Assembly (NCBI GenBank): GCA_021830925.1
Contig: JAKBNS010000123.1
Location: 1 to 33,242, forward strand
Source: Pseudomonadota bacterium
GTDB lineage: Bacteria > Pseudomonadota > Gammaproteobacteria > Burkholderiales > Burkholderiaceae_C
Length of the DNA: 33,242 bases
Reading direction: 5' to 3'
The position numbers and the translations under genes were made by a program. Shown here in pieces: positions 32,877-33,242 of the stretch (position 1 is the first letter of the stretch; each line of letters starts with the position of its first letter). The notes beneath the pieces are model-generated. The model saw only the letters and a list, made by a program, of their open reading frames with translations. It did no database searches and was not told the DNA's origin.

Positions 32877-33242
32877 ATGGACATACCGGATCTGCGGGCC
32901 TTTCTCGCGGTCGCCGAGGAACGCCATTTCTCGCGCGCGGCGCAGCGCCTGCACATTTCCCAGCCGCCGCTGTCGCAGCGCATCGGCGCGCTGGAGCGCA
33001 AGCTGGGGGTGCGTCTGTTCGAGCGTGGGCGAGGCGGCGTGAGCCTTACCGCGGCGGGAACGGCCTTGCTGCCCCAGGCGCGCGTGGTGCTGCAGCAACT
33101 GGCGCGAGCCGAGGAACTGGCGCAGCGCGCCGGGCGCGGCGCCAGCGGCCAGCTGTCCATCGGATTCGCCGGCTCGATGCCCTTTTCCGAGCTGCTTCCC
33201 CGGCTGTTGCACGACTTCCGCAGGGCCTGGCCGGGCGTGCAA
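32877..33242 (+). CDS. LysR-type transcriptional regulator, C-terminus beyond the window
   Basis: The frame opens at ATG 32877 and continues past the right edge after 122 codons. Residues 1-60 are a canonical LysR helix-turn-helix: MDIPDLRAFLAVAEERHFSRAAQRLHISQPPLSQRIGALERKLGVRLFERG, followed by the linker helix (LTAAGTALLPQARVVLQQLARAEELAQRA) and the first strand of the effector domain (GQLSIGFAGS). The effector-binding part is missing, so the inducer cannot be guessed. The divergent MFS gene is the likely target. No ribosome site is clear; the ATG lies within AT-rich sequence very near the likely promoter, so the leader may be short. Confidence 0.95.
   Translation, partial: MDIPDLRAFLAVAEERHFSRAAQRLHISQPPLSQRIGALERKLGVRLFERGRGGVSLTAAGTALLPQARVVLQQLARAEELAQRAGRGASGQLSIGFAGSMPFSELLPRLLHDFRRAWPGVQ

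Overview
This is a high-GC chromosomal window whose gene content and order point to a betaproteobacterium of the order Burkholderiales. The pointers are pilT - cNMP-binding protein - pilU, the fmdB - DUF502 - aspS - nudB - EEP - clsB cluster, glrK - qseG-like - glrR, and a GC-rich palindromic intergenic element of a kind common in that order. I cannot fix the genus. A periplasmic rhodanese paired with a YeeE-type sulfur transporter would suit a sulfur-active lineage, but that is only suggestive. I see no phage, transposase, integrase, CRISPR array, rRNA or tRNA gene. Nearly all of the sequence is ordinary core genome with short intergenic gaps.

Left part (1-9112). A truncated exported SIMPL/DUF541 protein (minus) lies divergent from a Do-family periplasmic serine protease, which is followed by a strong intrinsic terminator. 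A GNAT acetyltransferase, the ABC-F translation factor EttA and a small thioredoxin-fold protein follow on the plus strand. YggS (PLP homeostasis) is on the minus strand, divergent from pilT, a cyclic-nucleotide-binding-domain protein and pilU, which together form a type IV pilus retraction module.

Middle part (9113-20330, all minus strand). In order along the plus coordinates: a fused SpmA-SpmB-like membrane protein and a DEAD-box RNA helicase; a small secreted Ala/Pro-rich protein with its own terminator; the two-component system GlrK - QseG-like lipoprotein - GlrR, translationally coupled by 4-nt overlaps; RlmJ; and a sulfur module read as rhodanese, then YeeE/YedE transporter, then a 72-residue single-span membrane protein. 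The sulfur module is preceded by a LysR/CysB-like palindrome and by a repeat-rich intergenic block.

Right part (20328-33242). The minus-strand cluster fmdB, DUF502, aspS, aroG, nudB, EEP-family phosphohydrolase, clsB appears to be driven from a TATAAT box near 27210. Beyond it is another minus-strand group: a PTR1/FolM-like pteridine reductase, folB, ttcA and an aromatic-rich lipoprotein. A MidA-like methyltransferase and a DUF2905 protein run on the plus strand and overlap the 3' end of a convergent MFS transporter. The window ends in a LysR-type regulator divergent from that transporter, with nested palindromes between them.

The least described pieces are the 72-residue protein in the sulfur operon, the 79-residue exported protein at 12525-12764, the repeat and palindrome blocks at 20121-20328 and 12851-13028, and the MFS/LysR intergenic palindromes.
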